Below, piece by piece: positions 10,754 to 21,800 of a DNA stretch of 64,000 nucleotides. The notes below the pieces were generated by a model. That model was not told the origin of the DNA and searched no databases. It worked only from the letters and a program-made list of their open reading frames with translations. Made by a program: the position numbers and the translations under genes. The DNA comes from Nemertoderma westbladi (taxonomy: Eukaryota; Xenacoelomorpha; Nemertodermatida; Nemertodermatidae), in contig JAUCBJ010000816.1 in assembly GCA_032718475.1 (NCBI GenBank), positions 36,476-100,475 on the forward strand, read 5' to 3'. Position 1 is the first letter of the stretch, and every line of letters begins with the position of its first letter.

Positions 10754-11907
10754 TGTTTGCGCTTTTGAAGACCTTTGACAGTTTAACCTGCCAAAATTAG
10801 AATGTCTTTTAGATGATATATATTCTTTAGCTTTATGACGAGTATTTGATACCCTACATTAGCCGAAGCCAGTCTATGCGCAATCATTCACCCGTTGGAT
10901 ATACCCGGGAGACTGAGTTCGGAGCTTAATGATTGATAGTGTAAGCCTACCGTATTATTCGACTGATCGTAATATATAATCTCTGACCAATATTATTCAC
11001 TTTCGGGAAATATTAACAGTTCCTTTTGGACGTGGCGCTCTAAATATGTAAACAGAGTTATGACTTAAACTAGACACAACGAAAAGGCTATAGATTAACG
11101 TATATGGCACATTCTTTAGGAGATGCTTTGTTATCAGTTACAATCATACACAATGCTGCACAATACTGCACACTAATCTGCCGACCTTCACTAAATTTGG
11201 TCACGTATAAAGAGAGCAACAGACAATTTATGTTGGGCATATGAAATAGCATTAGATTCACTTCAAACCACTTAACATACATAGGTCGCAATCGTTTATC
11301 TGTAACCGGTCTCTCTAACCTTTAGTATATCAAGAAGGTGGGGTGTCTGACTATTGATCAGTATTCCGATATAATATTTCATCAACAAATATAACGAATA
11401 ACCAACAGCAAAAGCAGTAATGTAAGATATGAATTGCATAGATATGTATGATAAGATTGTATGTAGGTAGGTCGATTTGATAACAGATATACGTTCTATA
11501 ATTAAGCCTACTAATGTAAAGCTAAAGAATGCTGATATACGTAGGTGCCAAAGGCCGATGTTCTTAGGCTCTAGCAAAAAACATAAACACTGAACTACTG
11601 AGTTTCTGTATACACCTCCAACACAGAGACAAAAAACGCTCTGATTGGTCAACCGAACAACGAGAGAACAAAGAAACAAAGAAACGTCGACGTGGCAATA
11701 TCAGCTGTTAGCCGTCGTCATGGTAGCGACACTGTTTTCAAGAGTATCTAGCTTATTGCGTCACGAGATTGCGGATTATGTTCTCTAAAGTACAAATACA
11801 ATACAAATACATAAGAAATGACTTTTATGTCCTCTAAAACACCAGTACAGCAAGGACACGGCCTTTTTAAGGGAAAATAACCGGTTAATGACGCAAAAGC
11901 TTTTACA
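10754..11907 (-). repeat. 3' LTR of the giant element
   Basis: 1154 bp, plus-strand ends TGTTTGCGC and GCTTTTACA. It matches 28190-29318 almost base for base over about 940 bases; one clear substitution is C at 10853 against A in the partner. Towards the right end it carries a ~53-bp stretch (about 11695-11747) missing from the partner and lacks ~30 bp that the partner has. Two open frames in it (11296-11679 and 11088-11291) are repeated identically in the other LTR, as expected of paired LTRs, and are not counted as genes. Confidence 0.93.
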
Positions 11908-11917
11908 CCGCTCCCAG
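11908..11917 (-). promoter_or_regulatory. Polypurine tract candidate
   Basis: On the minus strand CTGGGAGCGG directly precedes the 3' LTR start TGTAAAAGC. A purine-rich block touching the LTR is where plus-strand DNA synthesis is primed in LTR elements. Assignment rests on position and composition only. Confidence 0.6.
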
Positions 11918-11985
11918 AAAATGGGATTTAAGTCTATAAAATATAACAAATCACAGTTTCTAAAATATAAAAATACTCTAAACAG

Positions 11986-14900
11986 TTAGTCTTTCTTACG
12001 CGGACGGCGTTTACGCAGTTTTTTGAGGCTAGTAAGAGTCCTTTTCTCTTTGGGGCGAGCCACTTTACTAGGAGGGCTGTAACTCCTGGGTGAAGGGTGC
12101 AATACAATTGCATCAGAAGGTTTCGGATTGCGATCGGTATATCCGCCGGTCGAGGTACCTGGTTGATCGATATCAACTTCCGTGGAGCGAGGTCTAACAG
12201 CCTTTAGGGCGCGCCTCAGGACAGCAGCTCCTACGGGTCCTTGACGGGTTGTCTGGGCAATGGCGGTAGGCGGACCGTGGGTGGTAAGAAACTTCCTTGG
12301 TTTAATAGTTCTTTCCAGCTCGCGTTCTCGGGCTCGATATTCGTAGGGCCGTCGAGATACTTCCTGTAACTCAGGGTGCGAGTTGATAAATAAATCGCCA
12401 TACTCAGGGTCTTGACGGATATAATTGATCAAATGGTATGAAGTAATATCGTTAGGATTGACGTTCCTAAGGTATCTTCTAACAAATTTAGTGGAAATAC
12501 ACTCACCAACACGCTTCATTAGCTCGTAACTCGGTACGCGTGTTTTTTGTTCCACAGATGCTAATAAATAAGGATGGAACGCGTAAACTCCCTCGTAAGA
12601 GCGTCCAGGGTAGTATCGATGACGGGACTCACAATGTAAATCCGCGTTCGCTTCCCAAGCTCGAATGTAGCGCAGGGTAATCATTTCATCTACGCTCTCT
12701 AAATCGTGATTAAAGGGGCAATTATAACTGGCATGTCCTTTAAGTTGACAGTGGTGGCATTGAGTCATAAATTGGGGGCAGACTGCAAAAATATGAGAGT
12801 TATTAATTCTGCAATACTCACAATATATCTCCATCATTGGTTGTTCGTGGAAGTAGGAACAGGGTACGTCTGAGTCCATAGGAGTGAAATGGTCTCTCGA
12901 TGCGCATAATCGACAACGTTTTCGAGAAACATAGTTAGCGTGTCGATAATCGTATGCGGTGAGACATTGTGGACCTTGATACCACTCTAAGACGTAGTCG
13001 TTATCGCTGCTCCGGGGCGCTGTAGGTTGAATCGCTTCAGCTTCTAAGCATATTGGTTCGTCTTCCAATTGCATAGCTGAGGTAGGTGCGGCTGTCTCCG
13101 CAAGCGGACCCACTGTCTGAACTTCGACGACAGAATAACCCGTGGGTATTCGGGGTCTTTGTATAACAGATGAGTGCAAGTTCTGTATACAAACGTCCTG
13201 AAAAAGGGCAAATCCCGCGCTGTTTAGCTTCTCCGCCGCTGAGTCTCTCAGGCTGAGTTTGGTCAGAGCGCGGTCCTTGAACTGACTATCAACGTTACGG
13301 AACGGAGTCAGAAAGCGCCTGAAACATTCAAAGCGGATGAATTTATTGTGTTCATCTAGCTTGGCGAGTTTGGTTCCAAGTATTAAGGGATGGGCGCGTA
13401 TGGTACGACTGCACACATCGGCTAGCCAACCGGCAAGTGCTGCGTTTTCAAAGATCGTGTATATAGCTAAGGAGGGACGAAGCGGAACACTCATAAAGCT
13501 ATACACGGCGCCAGGTGCGGTCAATGGTCCATCAAAGTATAAACGAGAATAATGATCTCCGTATACTTGTTGGTAATTTATAGGATTTCCAACCTTGAAA
13601 TTCCATCCGTATTCTTGAAAGGCAAGATGTCCGATGGAGGTTCGTTGTACTTTGGTAATTCCGCTGGGTGTATTGGCATACATAGTGCGGAAGAAACCTC
13701 GGCCTTCTGCCCAAGGAGCAATCAGCTGAGTATCAACGAAGGGGTATGGAATGTTCTCCATATTCCGAAAGTCGTTCTGTAGGTCTCCATAAACAGCTGA
13801 GCCGATTTTAAGGATTCCTTCGTTAAACAGCATCTCGAGCACGGGTTGGGGTAACATCGATCCATCGATACCCATGGCCGGCTTGCGCTCGGTGTCGGTG
13901 ACGTAACGCTGCGCGAGTTCAAATTGTCCATGTCGGAGTTTCTTTTGTATCTCAGTAAGAGTTTCAAAAGAATAATCAATAACGTCGGAACACGCTCGAG
14001 TAAATACGTGGGTAGAACCAGCGAGTCCTCGTATGTGTATCATCCGCGTAGTTCCAAGTTCTCCAACCGGAACGCTACCTTCGTTATCGTAAGTGACAAC
14101 TCCATACATCTCGATAACGTTAAGAGTTTCGTTCCACTCTTTAGTGGCGTTTTCGAGTGTCATTCCCACAGGATGCCACAAGGTAGCACATTCGCTAGCA
14201 TTAGGCAGGTCTTTATACTTTAAATATTGTGTGGTATGTGTTTCCTCATCTCCATATCGTTGTATTCTTTCCTCCTCGAATAACACATCAAGATTCCAGT
14301 GCACTAAACGAGTTTTGATGAATCCATCAAGATTATATGGAGGTATTGTTTCTTTCTCTATTCTGGAAACATTATATGGTTTTCGAAACGAGTTTACTTT
14401 AACTAACTGATCCAGATGTTTCTGCAGTTGTTCGAGTTCGACAAGATCGAGAGGATTTATTAACGGTAGAAACTTCAGACTATGTGTAGGATCTTCCGGT
14501 TTTACCATGTAATATTGTTTGAGATTGACGTAATAAGGGTGATCTTTGATACCATAAAACGAGTCCGGTAAAGGTCTAGCGCGTATGTTTACATCGTGTA
14601 CCATACGACGGACAAGATCTGCTCTATTGTCCGGAGGTTCAACGAGTATACCATCGACACGAGCGGGTTCGATGGGCGGACGCTGCAACAGAGGAGCGTC
14701 GGCGATAAGATCGCGAGATCTTAGGTTGATATCAACCGGTTGGGGTTGTGCCGTCGCAAAAAGTTTGTCTCCGAAATGGGGAACCATCGAGGGATGAAGA
14801 ATGGTTTTAGAGTAGAGATCCGTCATAAGGATTTGCGCTTCGGGTTGAGCTAAAGCCGCTTCTTCTCTCTCATCCAGTTCTATATGTCTCTCCTCGAGCT

Positions 14901-16239
14901 GATTCTCCTCCGCTTGTTGTTGTAGACGCTCATCTAGAAACTCTTGCAAAGAGTAGGTTCGTCCACGTTCGATGTCCTCCTCGAGATTTTGTATTTCTCT
15001 ATCGAACTGGGGTAAAGCTAATTCCTTCACCGCTCGGACTTGTTGCTGCAATTTACGCTTCTCCAAACAATCGTACGTTCCCTTTCCGATTTTCTGCCGA
15101 ATAGCGTCTAATGCATTTCGTACAACGCTCTCTTCGACTTCCGTAACGGGTTGGATAGAGGTGAAGCCGGGACGGTTGTATGGGTTAAACGTTGATATTA
15201 GATGACCACGTCCCAATCCAGCTAGGTAGGGTTGGCGAATGTCTCGTGAGCCTACTACCGGAGTGCCACCGATCAACTGTTCGGGTAACACTAGATCTTT
15301 GAACAGTGAGTACAGTTCGGGAGGATCCGTGATACTATTAGGGTCAAGAGTTTGAGGTCTAACTGAGGAATGCGGAGGTCTGACCGAGTATTCCGGAACT
15401 CTGATCATCGGTTTGTTCAAGGATCGCTTGAGTCGAGCGACCGCAGGGGACACATCGAACAGGTTTCGCTCGAAACTCCCGTAAGTATATCGTGTAAAAC
15501 TGTGTTTAGCGCAACGTCTCCGCGGATGTTTATGTCTTTCCGTTTGCTGATTGGGTCTAGGGCATTCGTCGCAGTAATACCAAAGACGCATGTCCTGCAG
15601 AGGAAACGCGGGTGATCGTTCTCCAGTTTTACAATATTCCTCCATCTGTTCGAAGCTATCTGGGACAACAGGTAGCGGTCGATCAGCGGTAAGATACATC
15701 ATAGTAAAATAGAGTCGTTTGAGTTCTATCATAGGATCATGATGTATACCTTGAGGATATCGAGTTTCGAGATTTTGTTGACTGGCAATATTGAGGTATG
15801 TTTCTCTCAAGAATTCCAGATAATCGTTGAAGTCGTTGCGTTTATCCGGTTCTTCAACGTCTTCTCTTTCGAGTCGGTTTCGAATAGAGTTCTCGTGTTC
15901 TATTCTTGGCTTATCGTTCCGATTCCGTTGGGTATGATATTTAAATAAAACCATTTCCCTTTCGGTATCCACATCGTCCGTATCGTGTAAATCGATAGGG
16001 TGGCCGGTAGTTAAGAAGTCCATATACGTACCATTACGATGCGTATAGCGAGCGGTGAACTTTCTATAGTCCAATTCACGCGTAAGTTGCTCCGGGGACA
16101 TTGGCGGTTCGATATAACGACCATCATCCTCCGTAGTAGTTGGACCAGCGTCGCCGCGTATCAAGCTATCGACAAACGCTTGTAAAGGTAGAGTATATCG
16201 CTCCCTGATGCCAAGATCATCTTCTATCAACTCAGTCAT
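11986..16239 (-). CDS. Unrecognised 1417-residue zinc-knuckle protein of the giant element
   Basis: Intact frame from ATG at 16239 to a stop at 11986, placed where envelope genes sit in retroviruses, in a different frame from pol and 1.64 kb beyond it. I do not recognise the family. Visible parts: a putative zinc site at residues 223-246 (C223, C226, H236/H238, C243, H246); a charged, Gln/Glu-rich coiled-coil-like stretch at about 365-465; a long globular middle at about 550-980; then three Cys/His clusters at 1109-1131, 1140-1154 (CX2CX5HX4C) and 1161-1174 (CX2CX4HX4C, a classical retroviral-type knuckle). The C-terminus is basic (KKLRKRRPRKKD). No signal peptide or membrane helix is visible, so it is unlikely to be a membrane fusion protein. 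Nucleic-acid binding is a fair inference; a capsid or nucleoprotein role is only a guess. Expression would probably need splicing or an internal start. A diverged homologue at 61769-59960 supports a real, selected protein. Confidence 0.85.
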   Translation of the reverse strand: MTELIEDDLGIRERYTLPLQAFVDSLIRGDAGPTTTEDDGRYIEPPMSPEQLTRELDYRKFTARYTHRNGTYMDFLTTGHPIDLHDTDDVDTEREMVLFKYHTQRNRNDKPRIEHENSIRNRLEREDVEEPDKRNDFNDYLEFLRETYLNIASQQNLETRYPQGIHHDPMIELKRLYFTMMYLTADRPLPVVPDSFEQMEEYCKTGERSPAFPLQDMRLWYYCDECPRPNQQTERHKHPRRRCAKHSFTRYTYGSFERNLFDVSPAVARLKRSLNKPMIRVPEYSVRPPHSSVRPQTLDPNSITDPPELYSLFKDLVLPEQLIGGTPVVGSRDIRQPYLAGLGRGHLISTFNPYNRPGFTSIQPVTEVEESVVRNALDAIRQKIGKGTYDCLEKRKLQQQVRAVKELALPQFDREIQNLEEDIERGRTYSLQEFLDERLQQQAEENQLEERHIELDEREEAALAQPEAQILMTDLYSKTILHPSMVPHFGDKLFATAQPQPVDINLRSRDLIADAPLLQRPPIEPARVDGILVEPPDNRADLVRRMVHDVNIRARPLPDSFYGIKDHPYYVNLKQYYMVKPEDPTHSLKFLPLINPLDLVELEQLQKHLDQLVKVNSFRKPYNVSRIEKETIPPYNLDGFIKTRLVHWNLDVLFEEERIQRYGDEETHTTQYLKYKDLPNASECATLWHPVGMTLENATKEWNETLNVIEMYGVVTYDNEGSVPVGELGTTRMIHIRGLAGSTHVFTRACSDVIDYSFETLTEIQKKLRHGQFELAQRYVTDTERKPAMGIDGSMLPQPVLEMLFNEGILKIGSAVYGDLQNDFRNMENIPYPFVDTQLIAPWAEGRGFFRTMYANTPSGITKVQRTSIGHLAFQEYGWNFKVGNPINYQQVYGDHYSRLYFDGPLTAPGAVYSFMSVPLRPSLAIYTIFENAALAGWLADVCSRTIRAHPLILGTKLAKLDEHNKFIRFECFRRFLTPFRNVDSQFKDRALTKLSLRDSAAEKLNSAGFALFQDVCIQNLHSSVIQRPRIPTGYSVVEVQTVGPLAETAAPTSAMQLEDEPICLEAEAIQPTAPRSSDNDYVLEWYQGPQCLTAYDYRHANYVSRKRCRLCASRDHFTPMDSDVPCSYFHEQPMMEIYCEYCRINNSHIFAVCPQFMTQCHHCQLKGHASYNCPFNHDLESVDEMITLRYIRAWEANADLHCESRHRYYPGRSYEGVYAFHPYLLASVEQKTRVPSYELMKRVGECISTKFVRRYLRNVNPNDITSYHLINYIRQDPEYGDLFINSHPELQEVSRRPYEYRARERELERTIKPRKFLTTHGPPTAIAQTTRQGPVGAAVLRRALKAVRPRSTEVDIDQPGTSTGGYTDRNPKPSDAIVLHPSPRSYSPPSKVARPKEKRTLTSLKKLRKRRPRKKD

Positions 16240-17879
16240 ATCTGCTATAAGTTTATCAATATTATAATGAGTTTATATATATTAGGCTAGCGGGCGTCGC
16301 TGCCTACCCCTCTTTTGCCCCCGGACAGTGTAAGATCCTCAGCGCCGATGTACCGTCGTCGCTGTGCTTTCGCCAACGATGTAGCTACACAACGACAACG
16401 ATAACCGGCACAAATCACTTAACTGTCCGTCCCAAAGGCTTAGATGTACTGCAGGTTCTTCTTGGAGAGTTAGGGTTACTTTCACAATTGCGACTCGCTA
16501 CTGTAAACACACCTTAGTAGTAACATTCACCTACAAACGCACAAATTCAACACAACTGCAACAAACTGCACACATTCAGGCCATTTGTCCGTTAGTCAGT
16601 ACCTTCCAGAATGTCAATGTATTTATTATGTATCCTTGGATACTAGCAGTGCGCTATTTATTCCCTATGCTATTCAATGGGGCATGCTTTCTATTGTTCT
16701 TTTAACTCACTTCTAATTCTAGCGTGGTAGTTGCCATGGTGACATTATGGAAAGCTAGCGGTAGAATTAGGGTAATTCTCATGCATACAGATCTGGGATG
16801 CTATTTAATAGTAATTCTTTAATTGTCAATATCCTCTCTATATATGATTTTATGAATTTTATCGGCTATTGACTATGCATTGGAGATTCTCGCACACAAA
16901 TACACTTAATAGAGTGAATCTCCGCTCCCATGATCTATTAATTAATGGAATTTTGGGAATGTTATAAATTGTACAAAATGACAATTTATTAAATTCATTT
17001 AAAGTATGAATTTAAATTTATTCCCGTGAATTTTATTATTTGATGTTAAATAGACACAATTTTATTCCAGAACGTGTCTGGGGACTGGGATCCTTGATTC
17101 TAGGAATTTTGTCCTTTTAAGAGTATCGGTAAGTGCTACGATATCTTAATCGACTAGAATTTTAAAGGATCTGATATTTGACAGATTTTTGTAAATATTA
17201 ATAATTAATATTTAGGATGGGCACCAGTTTATTCCAGAACTTGTCTGGGGACGTTAACCACTGATTCTAGAAATTTGTCTTTCAAGTATATCGGTGGGTG
17301 CCGCGATATCTTAATCGACTAGAATTACAGATGGTCAAAGGGTTTAACAGATTTATTTTGCGTTATACGCTACTGTTAAAGGGACATCACGCTACTATAT
17401 GTATTATTTAATATACGGTATGAGAGCAATATCGCACGAAGCAATGTCAGTGTGAAGAGGCAAGTCGTTTCCAAGGTCTACCCAGAGCTTGGTTTAGCCG
17501 AGACACGAGGATCTGAACTTTGCATTCCTAATACTCTGCCTACCAATAATACTTGAATATAGTAGTGGCTTCATTGTACTTTAATAAGTACGAAGATTTC
17601 ATCTTACTGTAGTCACGTATTGATAATGTAATACGGGCAGTAAGGAAAGAGAAAAAGAATTATTTCTCGCCGTCGCACTAAATATATAATATACGTAATT
17701 AAATAATAAACGCGAATATATATTGCACTAATCTACTAAATAATCTCTAAAATACCATACTACTAAATAAAATTAAATAAAACGATTAAAATAAAATTAC
17801 ATAATAATACATACATAAATATAAAAATAAAACAAATACAAATATAAAGTAATATGGTCACACACCCACTCCAGCCATT
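16240..17879 (-). other. Spacer between gag-pol and the second frame
   Basis: 1.64 kb without a long frame. It contains two ~100-bp direct repeats (17061-17163 and 17228-17327) sharing TTTATTCCAGAAC, CTGGGGAC and ATATCTTAATCGACTAGAAT. Parts of it (near 16490, 16786 and 17490) resemble sequence at about 62090, 62425 and 63000, beside the second copy of the 1417-residue protein. The spacer is a plausible place for a splice acceptor or internal promoter for the second frame, but I cannot pick one. Confidence 0.6.
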
Positions 17880-18824
17880 TTAAGTTGGGGAGTCCCTAGA
17901 TGTTTGTTGGATTAGGGAGGTGGTCGTGGGAAGAGTATCTTGTCTCCCATAGTTTCCGGAGAGTTCTCTGTCTCTTTCCAGTAAACATAAACGTCCCACC
18001 GGGCGATTGAGCTGCTGCGTCTCGAAGACAATTCCCGGTTTCTTGAAGTTACGTCGCATGACGACGAGTTCTACCGATCGCACCAAACCGTGATCCGAGA
18101 TATGCGTCTCGATTATACGACCTGTCTGCCACCGCTTACGTGGAAGATCCACATCCACAATAAGCACCATGTCTCCGGCGCTGACGTTTTCTTGCTGCGC
18201 AAACCACTTAGTTCGAAGTTGTAGCGTGGGCAGATAATGTTTTTCGAAATGGTCAGCGAAACGACGGGATAACAACTGCATGAGTTGCCAAGTTTGTCGG
18301 CAGTATTCGTCTCCATCTGTGATTTCCGATTGTGGGAGCATGGCTACAGGTTTCTTCAGTAGGAAGTGCGCGGGTGTTAGCGCTTCCAGGGAATCGGGAC
18401 TCGATGAGACTGGCATAAGCGGTCTCTCATTGAGATAGGCGGCGATTTCTTCCATTAACGTCCGCAAAAGTTCGTCGGTGAGATAAGCGCGGCAAGGCAC
18501 TATAAAATGAAATGCTGTCTTCACGCTTCTTATTAATCTCTCCCAACTTCCTCCCCACCAAGGGGCGTCGGCGGCGTTGAAGGTCCAACTAGACGCTGTT
18601 ACTCGTAGTTGGTCGTCCACCTGTCTTTGGTTCCAATCTTTGACGTAAGCTTTGATTTCATTGTTGGCACCAATGAAGTTTGTTCCCTTATCAGATCTCA
18701 TCGTGTTACTAGTGCCAAAGCGAGCGATCTGTCGTCGTAAGCTTAATAGAAAGCTGTTGGTAGATAAATCGTTCACCATATCGAGATGGATGGCTCTACA
18801 AGTCATACAAACAAAGATTACAGA
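17880..18824 (-). pseudogene. BEL/Pao integrase core and C-terminal domain, separated by a stop
   Basis: Continues the gag-pol frame directly after the TAA at 18827-18825. First methionine is at 18806 (MTCRAIHLDM). The second catalytic carboxylate is the Asp in SDKGTNF and the third is the Glu in GGSWERLI. The C-terminal part (VSAGDMVLIVDVDLPRKRW) is the DUF5641-type domain that follows BEL/Pao integrases. The segment normally holding the first catalytic Asp of the DDE triad, about 20 residues, is absent at the junction with 18825. The integrase is therefore broken by both a stop and a short deletion. Confidence 0.88.
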
Positions 18825-21800
18825 TTAAAGATTAGTAAAGGGTGGTTCATAAAAGCTTACTCGTTCCCTAGGTAATTCTGCCTCTCTCTGTGTTAAAGGC
18901 CTACTGAATGCTTTCCTACAGGGTATACAGTTCCTAAGAACTTGGTTCAGAGCTCTACGGGGTTTATAAAAATAATAGCGAGTTCGAATTTCGCTAAGAA
19001 CTCGTTCTCTACCAGCATGATAAAGTTTGCTGTGAACATCTACAATCATCTTGACTTGTATTTCAAGATTTCTAATGAGTATGGGGAACTTAGTATCAAA
19101 GGATAATGGGGCGTTCGTTAATCTTCCTCCAACACGTATCAACCCATCTATCATTGTGCTAGAGAAACGATCCCTTAGGCGCATCTGTGGATTTCTCAAC
19201 AACAGGAAATACTTATCGGAATCTTCATAGCATTGTAAGAGTCTTAGCAACTGTTTGTTGGTTTCTTCATGCTCCTGATAACTGATCTTCTCCTTCAGAA
19301 ACTTGTCGGGTACCTTATATTTAGGGAGATCTTTAATAACATGGACCTGCACTGATATGATTGGAGCGGTATCACCCTTTGTTTTCATCCCAGAGTAGTG
19401 ATGGTGAAAACATCTCTTTAAATATGTAACGGCCTTACAGAGCCGATTCCAAGAACTGTAGTGATGTATCGCTCTCTGCAGGAGAGGTGAGAGTCCTTGC
19501 GAGATGTCAGGTATGCCAGATTTCCAATCCTTATCACGGATTTCCACAACGAGTTTATTTGTGGCTGTGGGTTTCTGATCCAAAGCTTCGTCTCCGGAAG
19601 TATGTAGTACAGACAGATCTACTGTGGGTTTGAATAACTTCGATTTACTCGCCTGAGTTTTAGGTTTGACTTTCTCCGCTCCCTTGGCCTGTCTAATTTC
19701 TGCTGTAGTAAGATGAGGAGGCCATTCTTCTTCTTCTTTGTAAAGGAAGTCGGGTCCAACTAACCAGTCTGGAGTATCTACCAGTTCTTGTGGAGTTGCT
19801 CCCCTGGAAGCGATGTCCGCTGGATTAATCGTTCCGGGGCAATGTCTCCATTGATCCATCGTCGTGCGACTGAGTATAATAGCTACTCTGTTGGTAACGA
19901 AGACGCTGAACTGACAGACTTCATTGGTTATATACTCCAACACGAGTAAAGCGTCGGTCCAATAGACAGTTTTCTCCAGAGGATAGTCGATCTGTTCTGT
20001 TACATTCCGGCCGATGGCTGTAGCGTATAGAGCCGCTTTTAACTCCGCTCGAGGAACTTTCAACTTGTTGTTTATTAATGCCTTAGAGGTAACCAAGGCG
20101 ACTTTAATTCCGTCCGGAGTTTCCACCCTTAGGTAGGCTACTATACCTATTCCCATATCGATGGCTTCTCCAAACACATGGAGTTGATATGAATACGTAG
20201 GGAGAACATGACCAAAGTATGAACGGGAAATTATGAAGTTTTCGATGGCTGGTAGAGAATCTTCCCATTTCATCCACTTCTTTAATAATTCTCCCTTAAG
20301 TGGATCGTCCCATGAGTGGTTTTCAAGCCACATTTGTTGTACTAAACTCCGAGCAATTAATATAACTGGGCTAATAAATCCCAATGGGTCGAAATAAGTG
20401 CTCAGGATACTTAAACATATCCGTTTAGTCCGAACTGGATTATCTCGCTGTTTTAGTTGGAAAAACAGGATATCTCTTTCTGTGTCCCATTTCAAACCAA
20501 GGGTCTTAGTTTCTGGGAGATCATCCTTTATTAGATCTAGGTCTTTTGTTCCTCGATCTTCTACCGGTATCGACTCCAGAAACTCACGGGAGTTGCTGGT
20601 GAATTTAGTTAATCGAAATCCACCTTTCTTTAAGCATTCTACCGTTCCCTTTGCGACCTCAATGGCTTCTTCGACTGATGGAAAGGACTTCAGATTATCG
20701 TCCATGTAGATGTCTCGTTTAATATTGTCGATCACTTCTTTAGAGAAGGTGTCTCGGTTGTCATCCGCAGTGGTGCGTACCACGGAACAGGCGTTTGAAG
20801 GGCTCGAGATTATCCCAAAGGCTTGGATGGTCATCCAGTACTCCACCGGTTTCTTATTGAGGTCTCCTTCAGGCCACCACAAAAATCGTAGACTATCTCG
20901 ATCCCTATCCAGCGCTTTGACTTGTAAGAACATGCCTTCTATATCTGAGGCGAAAGCAATGGAGTATTGTCTTAACCTTAATAATATTCCCAACAAGGAT
21001 TGGAGTAAGTTGGGTCCGGGCAACAATTCAGAATTAAGGGATTGGCCCATATAGAGGGCGGAGCCGTCGAACACCACTCGTACTTCATGGGGTTTACCGG
21101 GTTTGGGAACGTAATGGTGAGTTAAATAATACGTTCTCTCAGTTATAGGAGTTTCTTCCGGTACTAGCTCCGCATATCCCTTGCTAATAAACTTCTTCAA
21201 CTGTGTTTTATACATTTCTTTAGCTGAAGAATTTGCCGTAAGGCGTCGATGTAGTTGAGCAATTCTTTTCTCTGCCAAAGGTCTGTTGTTAATGAACTTT
21301 GGTTCTCGCTTTCGGAAAGGAAGTCCGATCTCATACCTACCTTGATCTTTAAGAAAACGAGTAGTTGTCGCTTGGATCTGCTTGGCTCTTTCTTCCTCCA
21401 CCGATAGGGCCTTATCGTAGGAGTTGGGCTCTACGACCTCTTGAGTAAAGAATCTCACGGCGTGTTCATCCCGAGTCTTGGCATTATAACGTTCAATGAC
21501 GTCATTAAGCTCGTCGTTATAGTCGTCTCGCTCAGATGGGTGAAGGAGTTGACATAAGTTCACTTGATTTTGCCAAGTCTCGCTTTCCTTAAGGAGATCG
21601 ATGGCATTCTCCTCATCAAAAAGTTGATGTATATCGTCGTTGTCTGAGGAGTATGGAGTTCCCTCAGTTGGATCGTCGAACTCACTGTTCTCAACTTCCC
21701 ATTCTCGCGCTTGGTATACCTGCTCTTTAGGTAATCTTTCCATTAGAGTTCTACGGGAAGGGCCAGTAAAGTACCAACCTACTCTAGTTCTTCCCGCATA

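Noticed and set aside
11296-11679. A 127-codon minus-strand open frame, found identically at 28732-29115
   Set aside because: Both lie in the LTRs of the same element, so identity is due to LTR pairing and not protein selection. No domain is visible and the composition is that of AT-rich DNA.
16240-17879. Boundary showing the 1417-residue frame is a separate nested transposon
   Set aside because: No inverted repeats, LTR pair or target duplications were found around 11986-16239. The frame lies in the element's orientation, and spacer homology near the second copy links spacer and frame together.
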